Shown here piece after piece: positions 16,187 through 27,591 of a stretch of 64,000 nucleotides of DNA. The notes below the pieces were generated by a model. That model worked only from the letters and a program-made list of their open reading frames with translations, ran no database searches and was not told the DNA's origin. How positions within the stretch are numbered: the stretch's first letter is position 1; the number at the start of each line of letters is the position of its first letter. Origin of the DNA: Leptospira chreensis (lineage in GTDB: Bacteria > Spirochaetota > Leptospiria > Leptospirales > Leptospiraceae); the NCBI RefSeq assembly GCF_016919165.1, contig NZ_JAFFPS010000031.1, positions 62,001 through 126,000 of the forward strand, read 5' to 3'. The position numbers and the translations under genes were made by a program.

Positions 16187-17707
16187 ATGAAACAACGGAT
16201 ATTATTTATATGCCTCTTTCTTATTTCTCTATTTAGCCTAGATTTTTTAGTTTTTAGGAAACTTCAGTTTTTATTACCCAACGAATCTCCTTGGAACACG
16301 AACCATTTTTTCAATTTTTTATATGAGTATGAGAGGATTCGTCATCTCCCCAAAACCAAAAAAAGAATCATCATTGTAGGAAGTTCTATTGCTTATTATT
16401 CGATTGATGCCGGTAAACTAAAAGAAACCCTCCAGAAGGATTTTGCCCTGGACGTGGATGTTTTTTATTTAGCGTATGCGGGGAATAGTCCACTTTATGT
16501 ATATTTACTACTGAATTGGTTGGATCCTTTGGAGCCGGATCTTGTAGTTTACCCGATTAATTTTATTGATTATCGTCTTCACCGAACTTATGTTATGTTC
16601 CCTGATGGCGGGAACGATTCTGTAGATGAATCTGTTGTGGTAAAGGACGCACTTACCTTTACAGAAGCCCCGCAGTCTTTGTGGGTTTTTCCTTGGGAAA
16701 CATTGCCTGAGGTCGGCTCTTCCATGGATCTAGAAACTTGGTCAAGATACTTAATTTCCTCTGGGTTTTCTTTTTATCGATATAAAGACATTTATCTGCA
16801 AAATCTACAGAATTTAGTCCAACACCGCTTTGGGCGAAATACCAGTTACCATGCCTACGCCGGTGTCCTCATTCCAGAGGGCATCAATGGACTCGGATGG
16901 ACAGGCCAAAATTTTAGTTTTTTCCCCACAGAGAAAATAAAAAACAAAGGGTTTTGGGTGGAGGTCACCTCTTTTCTTTTGGCAGGGAAACCTTGCCGGA
17001 TGGAAATTTCGAATGGGACAAGCAACCAGGAAATTTTGCTCACGAAAGAAGGTTGGGTTCATTTACAGTTGGATTCAAAATTCTTCGAAGATAAAAAGTT
17101 AGTCACTGTAAAACTTGAGCGAGTATGGTTTGCCAACCAAGCGACGGGAGCTTATTTGGATTACCATTTTGACCCAATGGGCGTGCGACTCGAACAAACC
17201 TTTGGATTGGAAGAGGCCCGGTCGGGAATCCAATACGAACGTGACCCAAGAACGGAAGACTTTCGGTATTTGGGCATGAAAGACGATGAGTATCGGAAGT
17301 ATTTTAATTACCGGTTGCTCGAGGGTTTGGAAAAAAGGCCCGGAATTGGATACCTAGTAGCTTTGAAATTGGCGAAAGAAAGAATTCGAGAGGAATCGTT
17401 TCGACCATACTTCCACTTTCGGTATCTCAAAAAGATTACAGATCATTTCCGAGAGCGAAATGTTCGTTTTTTACTCATCAACAATCCGGAGAGTCCCATC
17501 TCACTTGACTGGTATGAAGATTCCGAGTGGTATCGGGACCACCTAGCATATTTGGAATCTTTGGCCGGAGGGTCTGTCCATTATTGGGACATCCACCGAG
17601 GTTTGCCCATGCAGGGTTTTTCCGACTTCCATCACTTCACATATACCGGAATGGAACAAATGAATCCGATTTATGCCAAAAGAATTGGAAATCTCTTTCC
17701 GAAATAG
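16187..17707 (+). CDS. SGNH/GDSL-like partner of MBOAT acyltransferase
   Basis: 506 residues: one N-terminal signal anchor (about 5-30) and a large extracytoplasmic part. 'IIIVGSSIAYYS' holds the nucleophile (S66/S67) and 'FSDFHHFTYTG' near the C-terminus gives the D-x-x-H dyad (D480/H483), as in AlgJ/AlgX/DltD-type proteins that complete acyl transfer. Nine bases after the MBOAT stop, with TAGGTAGGT before ATG, so co-expressed. Confidence 0.8.
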   Translation: MKQRILFICLFLISLFSLDFLVFRKLQFLLPNESPWNTNHFFNFLYEYERIRHLPKTKKRIIIVGSSIAYYSIDAGKLKETLQKDFALDVDVFYLAYAGNSPLYVYLLLNWLDPLEPDLVVYPINFIDYRLHRTYVMFPDGGNDSVDESVVVKDALTFTEAPQSLWVFPWETLPEVGSSMDLETWSRYLISSGFSFYRYKDIYLQNLQNLVQHRFGRNTSYHAYAGVLIPEGINGLGWTGQNFSFFPTEKIKNKGFWVEVTSFLLAGKPCRMEISNGTSNQEILLTKEGWVHLQLDSKFFEDKKLVTVKLERVWFANQATGAYLDYHFDPMGVRLEQTFGLEEARSGIQYERDPRTEDFRYLGMKDDEYRKYFNYRLLEGLEKRPGIGYLVALKLAKERIREESFRPYFHFRYLKKITDHFRERNVRFLLINNPESPISLDWYEDSEWYRDHLAYLESLAGGSVHYWDIHRGLPMQGFSDFHHFTYTGMEQMNPIYAKRIGNLFPK

Positions 17708-17743
17708 GATGTTTTTCAATCCTTACATTAGATAAGGAATTTT

Positions 17744-18793
17744 ATGGAAAAAATCAAAGTTGGAGTCCTGGGAGCAACAGGATCCGTCGGTCAAAGATTC
17801 ATTCAACTTTTGGAGAATCACCCTTATTTCACGGTGACTCATTTGGCAGCTTCAGAAAAAAGTGCCGGCCAAACTTATGGTGAGGTAATGAAATCTCGTT
17901 GGAAGATTTCATCCGATATCCCTGCTTACGCTAAAGACATTATCATTACGTTACCAAATCCTGAATTGACGAAGGGCGTGCAACTCGTGTTCAGCGGTCT
18001 TGATGCTTCCATTGCAGGAGAAGTAGAAACGGCCTATGCAGAAGCGGGTGTGATGGTTCTTTCCAATTCTAAAAATCATAGAATGGATCCGAACGTTCCG
18101 ATTCTTTCTGCAGAAGTGAACGCACACCATTTGGATGTTTTACAATTCCAAAAGACCAAAGGTAAAATCATTACCAATTCTAATTGTACGATTATGGGTG
18201 TTACGATTTCACTGAAACCTCTGATGGATGCTTTTGGACTGAAGTCAGTGATGTTATTTTCTATGCAGGCAATTTCCGGAGCAGGTTACCCTGGTGTTCC
18301 GACTATGGACATCCTTGGAAATGTTGTGCCTTATATTGGTGGCGAAGAAGACAAAGCAGAAGAAGAACCACAGAAATGTTTGGGAATAGTGAAAGATGGA
18401 ATCATCAAATCTGCAGATTTTAAAATTTCGGCTCATTGCAATCGGGTTCCCGTTTTTGACGGACATACCGTTTGTGTCTCTGTTTCCTTCGATAAAAAAC
18501 CAAAAAAAGAAGAGATTCTTAAGGTTTGGGCCGATTTTCAAGGGGAACCGCAGAAATTGGGATTGCCGTTTGCACCAAATCCGGCTATTCTCTACCGCGA
18601 AGAAAATGATAGGCCCCAACCACGTCTCGATTTAGAGACAGGAAGAGGAATGACTACCGTTGTCGGAAGGCTTCGGGAAGATCCAATCCTAGATTGGAAA
18701 TGGGTAGTACTGTCGCATAACACGATTCGAGGTGCAGCTGGTGCTGCGATTTTGAATGCAGAGTTATTGTATAAAAAAGGATTTTTTAACTAA
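17744..18793 (+). CDS. asd: Aspartate-semialdehyde dehydrogenase
   Basis: NADPH-dependent reduction of aspartyl-4-phosphate to aspartate semialdehyde, the branch point to lysine/diaminopimelate, methionine and threonine. 349 residues of the fungal/archaeal subclass. N-terminal dinucleotide motif '[10 protein letters not shown]' (residues 10-19), catalytic Cys148 in 'TNSNCTIMG', and '[12 protein letters not shown]' after it. AAGGA lies 7-8 bases before ATG. First gene of a close series with a hypothetical, pyk and an Omp85-like gene. In L. interrogans asd is on the second replicon, which supports the interpretation of this window. Confidence 0.95.
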   Translation: MEKIKVGVLGATGSVGQRFIQLLENHPYFTVTHLAASEKSAGQTYGEVMKSRWKISSDIPAYAKDIIITLPNPELTKGVQLVFSGLDASIAGEVETAYAEAGVMVLSNSKNHRMDPNVPILSAEVNAHHLDVLQFQKTKGKIITNSNCTIMGVTISLKPLMDAFGLKSVMLFSMQAISGAGYPGVPTMDILGNVVPYIGGEEDKAEEEPQKCLGIVKDGIIKSADFKISAHCNRVPVFDGHTVCVSVSFDKKPKKEEILKVWADFQGEPQKLGLPFAPNPAILYREENDRPQPRLDLETGRGMTTVVGRLREDPILDWKWVVLSHNTIRGAAGAAILNAELLYKKGFFN

Positions 18794-18808
18794 GGACTCA
18801 CCCAATAC

Positions 18809-20812
18809 ATGTTGGATCCAAACCTCCCGGAATTAAAAGTAATGGATTACACCGCCTGCCTCCAAAAGGTGCAGGCTATGGATTCACGGGGGGATTTTTC
18901 GTACAAAGGGATCTATAAAGTTTTACTTGTGATCTTTGAATGGACGGATAAGTTTTTACAGAACAAAGTCCTTCCCAATGTAGAACAAATTGAACGTGAT
19001 AGTTCGATTGACAGAGATCGTACAGAAAACTATGTAATCGATCTCAGTTATAAACAAAATCCTGCGATCATCAGAAAGATGAATGTCCTCGAGTTTCATC
19101 CGAATGAACCAGGGGATCCTGAAAATCCAAAGACCTTTATCAAACACAATACTGTATTTGCAAGACCCACAACCTCTGATGGGGGCACTGCGTTTCGTTA
19201 TGCACTGGGTCTCAATGAACTTTCTACTGCCGCTATTAAGGGTTGGTTTAACGAAAAAAGAAAGTATGTGGGAAAAGAAAAAATGCGTAAGGTCATCAAG
19301 GCGGCGGTGGATTCCAACCGGTTGTTTGATACCTATGCATCTACTGAAATTGGAAATTTATTCCAATGCCCCTATGACAAAACAAAAGTGCAAAAGGATG
19401 CCACTATCATCATCCATTTAAAACCCATTTTGAAACAATTGGTGGATGATAAGGTTTTGTTTTTCTTTCGGAATGATTCGGCATCAAGACCTGCCAACAA
19501 AAGTGTATTTCTCTACAATCGCCCTTCTGAAATTGCAGATCGTTATGATGGATACATTGATTATACAAAAAATACCATTTACCCGGCCCTAAAGAATTTA
19601 GGGGTTATGGGGGAAATTACGGAAGATTCATGGAATAACCCTCGCAACCTCTTAACAGAAATTAAAGGGTATATGAATGATTCTTACGGAGACCAAAAAA
19701 CTCTTATAGAAGAGTGTTTGGTTTTAAATGAAATTATAGAAAAAGATAAAGAAAGAGAAGAGAAACAGAAACGCAAACAACAAGTTGATGATTTGATGGC
19801 GTTTTTGGCAGAGGCCGGGCGTATTGTTGAGGTCAACTTACTTCGTGTGAGTGGGGAACCACTTACCGATGAGTTCCGTGCGAACCTTCTCTCACAACCA
19901 GAACTTCTATATACAGAATACGCAGACAACAAAGTTTATAATGAATTTATCCTTCATAAGTCTTGTATTCCTCAGGCCATTGAGTCTGCCAAAAGAACTT
20001 TTCAAATCAAACATTCTGATTTAGAAATTCGAGTTCTCAATCAAATGAATGTCACTCTCCATTTGAATGATGAAAGTCCTAAGCGACTCTTAGAAGAGAT
20101 CGAGGCACAAAGTCTGTTCCAATTCCTCCCATTTTTCACAAGAATTTGGAGAATGATTATGGGCAGTATGACGGTTCATAAATTTGAAATCCCTCCTATC
20201 AAAGCAAGGTTGCAACAACAGTTAAACCGAGATTTGGCGAATCAAAAAGTCAAAAAGATAGCACAGGAAAAAGACCGACTTGTGAAAGCTCGTTTGAAGG
20301 ATCGGGAAGAAGCGGAGAAAGATGCAGAAAGAAAATCCAAACAGTCACAACAGACTTCTGCATCTACAGCCGGTTTTAATGGTGGAGAAGAGGATTCTTC
20401 GGAACCAGTCAAACAGGGAAGTCCAGAAGAAGAGAAAAAATGGAAAGAATCCATTGAAGCCATCATTCGTATTTTAGATGAAGCTTGGGAGTTTGGAGTG
20501 TATCCAGATCGTGAGTATGTCCTTTCCAAATTGAATGGGAAGTTTACCGAAGAAAATCTGATCTTTTTTTTGAAGAAGTTTGGGGGAAAGGAAATCTACA
20601 GTTTTCCTATCCGAAACCAAAGAGAAAAATTCCCTTGGCCCATTCTTATTTCTACTGGTTACCTAAAACGGCACGGCAAAAAACTTTTAGACAAAGTCAG
20701 TGCCGAAAGTGACCGCCAACGGAGCGAAAAATTTCCGAACCAAGAGAAATTTGACATTGCGGAATCGCAATTAGAGTTTCTGAATAGAATCTTACCTAGA
20801 TTGAAACCTTAA
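18809..20812 (+). CDS. Large conserved hypothetical protein
   Basis: 667 residues, cytoplasmic by composition; begins 15 bases after asd and ends four bases before pyk. Mostly mixed alpha/beta, with a charged coiled segment near residues 310-330 ('[15 protein letters not shown]') and a longer one near 480-530 rich in Lys/Glu, then a C-terminal domain of about 100 residues. I recognise no catalytic motif or family. Position between two central-metabolism genes does not say what it does. Confidence 0.8.
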   Translation: MLDPNLPELKVMDYTACLQKVQAMDSRGDFSYKGIYKVLLVIFEWTDKFLQNKVLPNVEQIERDSSIDRDRTENYVIDLSYKQNPAIIRKMNVLEFHPNEPGDPENPKTFIKHNTVFARPTTSDGGTAFRYALGLNELSTAAIKGWFNEKRKYVGKEKMRKVIKAAVDSNRLFDTYASTEIGNLFQCPYDKTKVQKDATIIIHLKPILKQLVDDKVLFFFRNDSASRPANKSVFLYNRPSEIADRYDGYIDYTKNTIYPALKNLGVMGEITEDSWNNPRNLLTEIKGYMNDSYGDQKTLIEECLVLNEIIEKDKEREEKQKRKQQVDDLMAFLAEAGRIVEVNLLRVSGEPLTDEFRANLLSQPELLYTEYADNKVYNEFILHKSCIPQAIESAKRTFQIKHSDLEIRVLNQMNVTLHLNDESPKRLLEEIEAQSLFQFLPFFTRIWRMIMGSMTVHKFEIPPIKARLQQQLNRDLANQKVKKIAQEKDRLVKARLKDREEAEKDAERKSKQSQQTSASTAGFNGGEEDSSEPVKQGSPEEEKKWKESIEAIIRILDEAWEFGVYPDREYVLSKLNGKFTEENLIFFLKKFGGKEIYSFPIRNQREKFPWPILISTGYLKRHGKKLLDKVSAESDRQRSEKFPNQEKFDIAESQLEFLNRILPRLKP

Positions 20813-20816
20813 AATT

Positions 20817-22250
20817 ATGCCTGCTATTGAACAACTAAGAGCTCGAAAAACAAAAATCGTTTGTACCATTGGTCCTGCGACCGCCTCCAAAGATATGATC
20901 CGAAGTTTGGCTTTGGCTGGAATGAATATCGCAAGACTCAATATGAGCCATGGGGATCATGAGTTTCATAGAAAGATCATTCGTATCATAAAATCTTTAA
21001 ACAAAGATGAATTACACAAACAACCCATCTCCATCCTTTTGGATACCCAAGGGCCGGAGATTCGAACTGGGGATGTACAAAATGACCTCCACTTAAAAGT
21101 GGGGGAGACTTTTACTTTTCATATCATTCCTGGTATGGAAGCTGAAGCCCAAAGTGTCTTTGTAAACTACCGTGATATTGTTAAAGATTTAAAAGTCGGT
21201 GACAAGGTGACTGTGGATAATGGGCTGATCAACTTGGCGGTGCAAGAGATTCGTGAAAACGAACTCGTTTGTACCGTGTTAGATGGTGGAAAACTCGGAT
21301 CTAGAAAACATATCAATTTGCCAGGGATTCGCGTCAACTTGCCGTCAATCACTCCGAAAGACCTCAAAGACATTATCTTTGGGTTGGAAGAGGATATTGA
21401 TTTTGTGGCGTTATCTTTTGTTCGTTCCCAGGAAGACGTGATCCAACTTCGCGGAATCATCGATGAAAAAAATCACCATGCACAAATCATTGCAAAGATT
21501 GAAGACCAAGAAGGTTTAAAAAACTTAGATGCCATCATCAAAGAATCTGATGGGATCATGGTCGCTCGCGGGGATTTGGGTGTTGAGATCGAGATCGAAG
21601 AACTTCCGATTGTACAAAGAAGAATCATCAAACGTTGCCAAGAAGAAGGGAAACGTGTCATTGTTGCTACCCACTTATTAGAATCTATGATCCAGAATCC
21701 TTCTCCTACAAGAGCAGAGGTAACAGACGTTGCCAATGCGGTTTATGAAGAGGCCGATGCGATTATGTTGTCCGGCGAAACGGCGATGGGGAAATTTCCT
21801 GTGCGTTGTGTGGAAATGTTGGATAAAATTGCACGTCGTATGGAGATGTCCATCAACCTAGGACTTGCGGCGCAAAGAAAACCAAAAGACCAAAAAGAAG
21901 AAATGGCTCGTTCTGCGGCAAACTTAGCCGATTCCATGCAAGCTCATGCTATCATTGCTATCACTCGTCGTGGGATTACGGCCAATAACTTAGCATCGTT
22001 TCATCCGAAATATCCCATTGTTCACGCGTTTACAAATATGACGTCCGTTAGGCGGAAGCTTTGGCTCACGAGGGGAGTGATTCCTTACCGAGTTGATTTT
22101 TCCTCCGACCCAGAAAAGACCATCAAACTTGCCATCCAAACTCTTGTGAATAATGGTTACCTCCAAATGGGAGAAAAAGTGGTAATATTATCTGATATTA
22201 TCGCTGGTGAAGAAAGAGTCGAAACCATCCAAGTCCGCGAAGTCAAATAA
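20817..22250 (+). CDS. pyk: Pyruvate kinase
   Basis: Phosphoenolpyruvate + ADP to pyruvate + ATP. 477 residues, usual bacterial length. N-terminal '[15 protein letters not shown]', '[16 protein letters not shown]', '[12 protein letters not shown]', catalytic-loop '[10 protein letters not shown]', '[13 protein letters not shown]' and '[11 protein letters not shown]' followed by '[16 protein letters not shown]'. Complete barrel, B-domain and C-terminal regulatory domain. Four bases from the preceding gene and five bases from the next, so one transcript is likely. Confidence 0.96.
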   Translation: MPAIEQLRARKTKIVCTIGPATASKDMIRSLALAGMNIARLNMSHGDHEFHRKIIRIIKSLNKDELHKQPISILLDTQGPEIRTGDVQNDLHLKVGETFTFHIIPGMEAEAQSVFVNYRDIVKDLKVGDKVTVDNGLINLAVQEIRENELVCTVLDGGKLGSRKHINLPGIRVNLPSITPKDLKDIIFGLEEDIDFVALSFVRSQEDVIQLRGIIDEKNHHAQIIAKIEDQEGLKNLDAIIKESDGIMVARGDLGVEIEIEELPIVQRRIIKRCQEEGKRVIVATHLLESMIQNPSPTRAEVTDVANAVYEEADAIMLSGETAMGKFPVRCVEMLDKIARRMEMSINLGLAAQRKPKDQKEEMARSAANLADSMQAHAIIAITRRGITANNLASFHPKYPIVHAFTNMTSVRRKLWLTRGVIPYRVDFSSDPEKTIKLAIQTLVNNGYLQMGEKVVILSDIIAGEERVETIQVREVK

Positions 22251-22255
22251 CTCCA

Positions 22256-23677
22256 ATGATTTTTCGGAATCTGATTTCTGTGTTGGTCGTTGTATCAACA
22301 TGGATATCCGTTCCACTCGTTGCCGAAGAAAGAAAATCCGATGTACCCGAGTGGCTCGGTGAGTTCAAAAAATTAGACGAGAAGGAACTGACCAACAAAA
22401 AAGAAGGTTGGTATGCCACGGGCCTTCCACGGTTTGGAAACGATGCCGTGAGTGGTGCTGGCCTTGGGGTAATCGCAAATATTTTCTATAACGGAACCAA
22501 AACCGATTCTTCATTCAAATACACTCCCTACGAACATATGTTTAATATAGGAGTGTATAATACCAACCGTGGAACACAGAGCCACTATTTGGCTTGGGAT
22601 GCACCATATTTTGCGGATACTGCCTACAGACTTAGAGCCTATGTGGGGCGCGATGTTAGTTTATACAATCAATACTTTGGTGTGGGAACGGAGAGTCTGC
22701 AGCCACTTTATTTCAAAGATCGGAATATGGATGGAAGCCGGATTACCCGTAATGCTACTTTCTCCGATTTCGAAAATGCAAATTCCTTTGCACGCAATCG
22801 TGGGCCAGGTAAAGAATTCACATCGAACCAACGTTACCATGACTACCAATTTGAAACTACCTATGGACAATTTGCTGCGGATAAAACCATATTCCAGGTC
22901 TTTCGAGTTTGGGGAGGAGTGGAGTTCTCGAAAAATTCCGTTAGGCGGTATGACGGAACTTCCACAGAAGCATTTGACCCAATAACAGGCGCCAAAGTTC
23001 CCGCAGTAGAAGATAGTTCTAAAATCACAGAAGATGCGAATGCAGGGAAAATCATTGGTATCAATGGGGGACATCTAAATTATGTGCGCGGGGGGATCGC
23101 TTATGATACGAGAGATTATGAGCCGGATCCGGATCAGGGTTGGCTTGTTGAATACAATATCAATAAAGCAGAACGTACGATTGGTTCGGATTTTAATTAT
23201 ATCCGACATTTTGCACAGGCAAAGAATTTCTACCAACCATTCCCAAAACTCTTTGAAGAGTTTGTGATCGCCCAACGTGTGGCTTTGACTAAAATTGAAG
23301 GGAATGTTCCTTTTTTTGAATACCGGTATCTATTTTCCATCGATGGTCCGTTTGGTGCTCTCGGAGGGCAGAATACACTTCGTGGGTACAGACAGGAACG
23401 ATTTTTTGGCCCTGTGATTGGGTTCTATAATATTGAGTTACGATACCGTGTGGGAAGTTTTTCTCTTTGGGGCCAGTTCTTTCAACTAAGTATTGTTCCG
23501 TTTTATGATGTCGGCCGCGTTTGGGACAAACTTCGCGATGTGAATGCACTTGGTTATAAACATGCCCGTGGGGTAGGACTCCGCCTCATTTGGGACCAGG
23601 CCACAGTGATCTTAATCGACTACGCATCTTCCAAAGAAGACCAATTGTTTTATATAGACATGGGGCATACGTATTAG
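22256..23677 (+). CDS. Omp85-superfamily outer-membrane beta-barrel protein
   Basis: 473 residues with a signal peptide ('VPLVA-EERK'). The C-terminal half is a barrel of amphipathic strands with 'GGQNTLRGYRQERFFG', the L-R-G-Y/F motif of Omp85/TamA-type barrels, and 'FYDVGRVWD' near the end. No POTRA domains are visible, so it is more like the barrel-only or patatin-associated class than BamA. Five bases after pyk. Substrate or lipid role unknown. Confidence 0.8.
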   Translation: MIFRNLISVLVVVSTWISVPLVAEERKSDVPEWLGEFKKLDEKELTNKKEGWYATGLPRFGNDAVSGAGLGVIANIFYNGTKTDSSFKYTPYEHMFNIGVYNTNRGTQSHYLAWDAPYFADTAYRLRAYVGRDVSLYNQYFGVGTESLQPLYFKDRNMDGSRITRNATFSDFENANSFARNRGPGKEFTSNQRYHDYQFETTYGQFAADKTIFQVFRVWGGVEFSKNSVRRYDGTSTEAFDPITGAKVPAVEDSSKITEDANAGKIIGINGGHLNYVRGGIAYDTRDYEPDPDQGWLVEYNINKAERTIGSDFNYIRHFAQAKNFYQPFPKLFEEFVIAQRVALTKIEGNVPFFEYRYLFSIDGPFGALGGQNTLRGYRQERFFGPVIGFYNIELRYRVGSFSLWGQFFQLSIVPFYDVGRVWDKLRDVNALGYKHARGVGLRLIWDQATVILIDYASSKEDQLFYIDMGHTY

Positions 23678-23686
23678 TTTTCACTC

Positions 23687-23703
23687 CTCTAGATGATAGA
23701 GGT
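23687..23703. terminator. Weak hairpin between Omp85-like gene and pirin
   Basis: CCTCTA-GATGA-TAGAGG forms a 6-bp stem shortly after the Omp85-like stop and between convergent genes. There is no T-run on either strand, so termination is only possible. Confidence 0.3.
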
Positions 23704-23847
23704 TAAAATCTAAAATTGGTCAGGGGAAATCTTAATCTGGGAAACAAAAACAATACAGACCAAAGAAATTTCGAACTTCCTTAACTCTGTATTGATTCTA
23801 TCGAGAAGGAGAAAAAATAACTTCCTCCCTCTTCGAATGTTTGTCTT

Positions 23848-24585
23848 TCACTTCATCGGAACTTCAATCACTAGAAGTTCGGATTTCACTTCTGCATGAA
23901 ACTTGTATTCATCCTTTCCGGAAAGTCCCACGGCATCTCTACGTTCCAAAATGGTATCCTCCACTTTGAGTTTTCCATTGATGAGGAAAGTAAAAACCCC
24001 TTGGCCCGGTGCATGGACTTGATAAGAGATTTCCTTTCCTGGATCTAAAGTTGCCAAAGAAAAGTAGGCATCTTGGTTGATCCATACGGCTTCTTCATCA
24101 ATCGGGGAGACTACGGTTTGGAATCGGTTTACCCTGCCTGCTTCCGAAAAAGTTTTTTGGGCATACCTGGGTTCGATGCCTGCTACTTTCGGAAGGATCC
24201 AAATTTGTAAGAAACTCACTTTCTTTTCACTGCTATGGTTGAATTCCGAATGCATAATTCCTGAACCAGCAGACATGATTTGCACATCCCCCGTCTGAAT
24301 GATCCCATTCGTACCTGTACTATCTTTATGGGCCAACTCTCCAAAGAGAGGGATGGAAACAATTTCCATATTTTGGTGCGGGTGCATGCCAAATCCCATA
24401 CTCGGTTCCACCATGTCATCATTCAACACACGGAGGGCTCCAAAGTTTGTTTTTTCGGGATGGTACCAATGGCCAAAACTGAAAGAGTGGTGGCTGTCCA
24501 ACCATCCGAAATTGACATGGCCACGCTCGGATGCGGGGTGAAGTTTTTTTTCTACGGAATTGCTGTTGGTTTTTAATGTTTCCAT
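23848..24585 (-). CDS. Pirin-family protein (YhhW-like)
   Basis: 245 residues of the bicupin pirin family, some members of which are quercetinases. The N-terminal cupin has 'FGMHPHQNMEIVS' with the metal-binding His pair and Glu, and later 'MHSEFNHS'. No signal peptide. The ATG is at or within one base or two of the predicted transcription start, and a 20-bp palindrome sits immediately upstream, suggesting tight repression, for instance by an electrophile-responsive regulator. No regulator gene is adjacent. Confidence 0.85.
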   Translation of the reverse strand: METLKTNSNSVEKKLHPASERGHVNFGWLDSHHSFSFGHWYHPEKTNFGALRVLNDDMVEPSMGFGMHPHQNMEIVSIPLFGELAHKDSTGTNGIIQTGDVQIMSAGSGIMHSEFNHSSEKKVSFLQIWILPKVAGIEPRYAQKTFSEAGRVNRFQTVVSPIDEEAVWINQDAYFSLATLDPGKEISYQVHAPGQGVFTFLINGKLKVEDTILERRDAVGLSGKDEYKFHAEVKSELLVIEVPMK

Positions 24586-24590
24586 ATTGA

Positions 24591-24620
24591 ATAGTTTAAT
24601 ATTAAACTATAATTTGTCAA
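24591..24620 (-). promoter_or_regulatory. pirin promoter with perfect 20-bp operator
   Basis: ATAGTTTAAT/ATTAAACTAT (24591-24610) is a perfect palindrome. On the minus strand TTGACA (24620-24615), a 16-base spacer and TAAACT (24598-24593) form a promoter whose -10 lies inside the palindrome. Transcription would begin near 24586, right at the start codon, implying a leaderless or near-leaderless mRNA. The palindrome is of the length and AT-rich type bound by MarR/OhrR-like repressors. Confidence 0.7.
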
Positions 24621-24692
24621 CAGAGTTTTGTTTTCAGGGAGTAAAAAAAGAAAATCACTTCCCTTTCACTTTCCTTTCCCGATCATCATCCT

Positions 24693-26273
24693 ATGTCGAC
24701 GAGAACTAGTTTAGAATCAATAAAAACCAAAAAGAGCTGGGTAGAATTGGGTCCGGTGTATGTAAATCGAGTCAGGTTTCTTTTGGCGGGATTTTATATC
24801 ATAGCGACTCTCGGTTCCTATAAAACCTCAACCACATTACAAACCACAAGTTATTTGGTGGGGATTACTTGTATGTTTTTGTATGGAGGGCTCCAGGCCT
24901 ACCTGTTCAAAAAGGAAAGGTTAAACGCGTTTTTCCCAAAGGTGCTCATCCTTATGGACATCACAGTCCTTTTTGCAGTCACAGCTTCCGGCCTTTTGGG
25001 TGGGAGCGGGGTTGCTGCCGACTTAATCAAGTCACCCACTCTCTATGTGTTGTATTATTTTTATGTAGTTTATTCTGCGTTTTTATTTTCAAAACGAACT
25101 CTACTCATGAGTACCTATTACTCTGCTTTTTGTCTGATCCTAATTTTGGTAATTGGTTATACACAAGGGGTTCAGTATAAAGAGGTGGAGGGATTCCAAA
25201 GCCAAAAGAGTACGGTTGGTATCTCAAATGAAGTTTTCAAAATATTATTTTTGATTTGTTTTGGATACCTAACTTCTGCCGTTCTCAATTTATTAAATGA
25301 AATCAAAAATGAATCGGAAGAAAGACAAAAGATTGCTGAGATTGAAAAGTCTACTGCCGATAACTTAAATCGTGATTTGGTAAAGGTAGGCTCGGAACTC
25401 ATCAAAACTTTAACATCCATTCGTGAAATCACAACTGACTTTAACTTACAAATTGAATCTCAAGATAAATCCATCCATGAATTGACCGAGTTTGTTTCTT
25501 CCTTTTCGGAAAGTATCCAAACCTCAGTGGATAATATTGGAAAGCAACACAACCAAATCAGTTTATTAAATCATAAATCAGATACGCTTAAATCAAGTAT
25601 CACTGAAATTGGAACCGTTGTAGAAGAATTGAATTCCAATATGAGTGATTTCCAAGATAGAAGTAATGTTCTTTCGGGAACCGTTAAAAATTTAGAAGAA
25701 AGATTAAGATCAGTGAATGAATCTCAAAAAGAAGTGAGTGAAGTGAACGATATTATGGCGGAGATTGCAGACAGAACCAATCTACTCGCTCTCAATGCAT
25801 CCATCGAAGCCGCAAGGGCCGGGGAACATGGAAGAGGGTTTGCGGTTGTGGCTCAGGAAGTTGCCAAATTGGCTGAAAATTCGAATGAAAATGCCACAAA
25901 GATTAAAAAAATCATCACCACTTCCAATCGCTTCATCCAAGAAGGTACCGAACTAGCTTCGGTTTCCCTCAAACAAACCGAGGCGTTGCAGTCCAAGTAT
26001 GAGCTATTGAGTGGAGTCATTAAAACCGCAACGAACAAAATCAGTTCCCAAAAAGATGTGAATAATGAAGTTTTAGAATCACTGGATTTGATCGAGTCCA
26101 TTTCGCGGGAACTGGACCAAGAATCTAAATTGTTAAATAGGGACAAAGACCAGATGGTGGCAGTCGTTCAAAAAATGGCTGAAATCAACAGAGAAGTAGT
26201 GATTAATGCTAGAAAAGTAGGTGAGAATACTTTAAGTTTGGAAAAACAAGCTGCCGATTTGGCTTCCAAATAA
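24693..26273 (+). CDS. Methyl-accepting chemotaxis-type signalling protein
   Basis: 526 residues. The first 210 hold about six membrane segments with very short loops and no periplasmic sensor domain, unlike the usual two-helix chemoreceptor. A long coiled coil follows, with the invariant hairpin '[20 protein letters not shown]' and '[15 protein letters not shown]'. It probably senses membrane, redox or energy state through its helices or signals to CheA/W without chemotaxis. Sixteen bases before the caspase-like gene, so likely the first gene of that operon. Confidence 0.9.
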   Translation: MSTRTSLESIKTKKSWVELGPVYVNRVRFLLAGFYIIATLGSYKTSTTLQTTSYLVGITCMFLYGGLQAYLFKKERLNAFFPKVLILMDITVLFAVTASGLLGGSGVAADLIKSPTLYVLYYFYVVYSAFLFSKRTLLMSTYYSAFCLILILVIGYTQGVQYKEVEGFQSQKSTVGISNEVFKILFLICFGYLTSAVLNLLNEIKNESEERQKIAEIEKSTADNLNRDLVKVGSELIKTLTSIREITTDFNLQIESQDKSIHELTEFVSSFSESIQTSVDNIGKQHNQISLLNHKSDTLKSSITEIGTVVEELNSNMSDFQDRSNVLSGTVKNLEERLRSVNESQKEVSEVNDIMAEIADRTNLLALNASIEAARAGEHGRGFAVVAQEVAKLAENSNENATKIKKIITTSNRFIQEGTELASVSLKQTEALQSKYELLSGVIKTATNKISSQKDVNNEVLESLDLIESISRELDQESKLLNRDKDQMVAVVQKMAEINREVVINARKVGENTLSLEKQAADLASK

Positions 26274-26289
26274 TAAATAACCATTATTC

Positions 26290-27591
26290 ATGAAATCAAA
26301 AATTCTAATATTCTTATTTTTGACTACACCTACTATTTTGTTTGCAGATTCGACCTCCAAACGATTTGGGTTCGTCGTTGGAGTCAGCGAATATAAAGAA
26401 TTGAGTTTGGGTGATTTAAAAACAGCCAAAAGTGATGCCTTGGGTATGACTAAGATTTTGTTTAGTTACGGTTCTTACAATCGAATTCAAACCTTGGTTC
26501 AGGAAGGTTCCGTCAATTCAACACCAACAAAGTACAATATCCTATCAAACTTTGAAGCATTATTAGAAGAAACGAAACCCGATGACCTATTTGTTTTCTA
26601 TTTTTCGGGTCATGGCGTGGTTGATTATAACGATAAGGTATATTTGCTTCCAGAGGATGCAAACCCCTTAAAACCTTTTGAGTCCGGAATTGCAGTGGAA
26701 CAACTTCTGGAAATGACAAGAAAGTACAAATTGAAACGAGTTGTTTTCTTTATCGATGCTTGTCGTAACCCAGAAGACGGGAAAGGAGAGGAAGGTCGAA
26801 AGTATTTGGATGCAACTTCCTTTCGTGATTCAGAAATTGTATCTGTGTTTTATTCTACCAAAGTTGGGTATTCTAGTTTTGAAGATCCAAAGTCTGGATA
26901 TGGTGTTTTTACCAAATTTCTGATCTATGGATTGGAAGGTAGAGCTGATTCCAACTTTAATGGTGAGGTATCTTATTCTGAATTGTCGAACTATGTAATT
27001 TCTTCTTTGAAAGAGTGGTCCAAAGCCAATCAGAAATTACAAAAGCCATACACCAAGGAATATGCGGAGAAATCCGAAGATACCATCCTTACCTACGCAG
27101 TCAATCCAGAGACATCCCTTGCCGATGCCCCTTTGTTCAATCCGTACAATCCGACCTATGCCTTTCGTTCTTTTCTTTTTCCTGGTTGGGGACAATATGC
27201 ACGTGGCCAAGAAGAAAAAGGGAAGGTGTATATGTCGATCTTTGCCTTGGGAGTTTTGTATGCAGGATATCAGTACAATACCTATAGACATGACAAGGCC
27301 GCCTATGAATCGGCAGTAGGAATCCCACCAAACCCGCGCATAGCTGAAACAGTCGCTCTAAACTATTATTTGATCGAACCTCACCGCCAAAGGATGGAGG
27401 CATCTCGAACAAATCTTTCCCAGGCCCTCACGGCACTTCTGATACTTTGGTCGGCAAATGTGTTTGATTTTTATCTGTTAGGGCCCAATCCTAAAGAAAA
27501 GTCGGGTGTTTGGCTCGAATTTCATTGGGAAAACCAAGGTTATATGGGAATGGACAGAATAGGGAAGTTAGGATATGCGATGCAGTTTTAG
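26290..27591 (+). CDS. Caspase-like (C14) protease with membrane C-terminus
   Basis: 433 residues with a signal peptide (cleavage near 'LFA-DST'). The caspase fold is clear: 'FYFSGHGVVDYNDKVYLLPEDA' with His108 and 'VVFFIDACRNP' with Cys158, both catalytic residues present. A C-terminal domain has 'FRSFLFPGWGQYARGQEEKG' and further hydrophobic helices, as in DUF5683-type membrane anchors. It would act in the periplasm or at the envelope. It follows a chemoreceptor and precedes three kelch lipoproteins, the first of which overlaps its stop by 17 bp. Confidence 0.88.
   Translation: MKSKILIFLFLTTPTILFADSTSKRFGFVVGVSEYKELSLGDLKTAKSDALGMTKILFSYGSYNRIQTLVQEGSVNSTPTKYNILSNFEALLEETKPDDLFVFYFSGHGVVDYNDKVYLLPEDANPLKPFESGIAVEQLLEMTRKYKLKRVVFFIDACRNPEDGKGEEGRKYLDATSFRDSEIVSVFYSTKVGYSSFEDPKSGYGVFTKFLIYGLEGRADSNFNGEVSYSELSNYVISSLKEWSKANQKLQKPYTKEYAEKSEDTILTYAVNPETSLADAPLFNPYNPTYAFRSFLFPGWGQYARGQEEKGKVYMSIFALGVLYAGYQYNTYRHDKAAYESAVGIPPNPRIAETVALNYYLIEPHRQRMEASRTNLSQALTALLILWSANVFDFYLLGPNPKEKSGVWLEFHWENQGYMGMDRIGKLGYAMQF

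Noticed and set aside
22661..23074. 137-residue minus-strand frame
   Set aside because: Opposite the Omp85-like gene and rich in Cys/Ile/Phe; a shadow.
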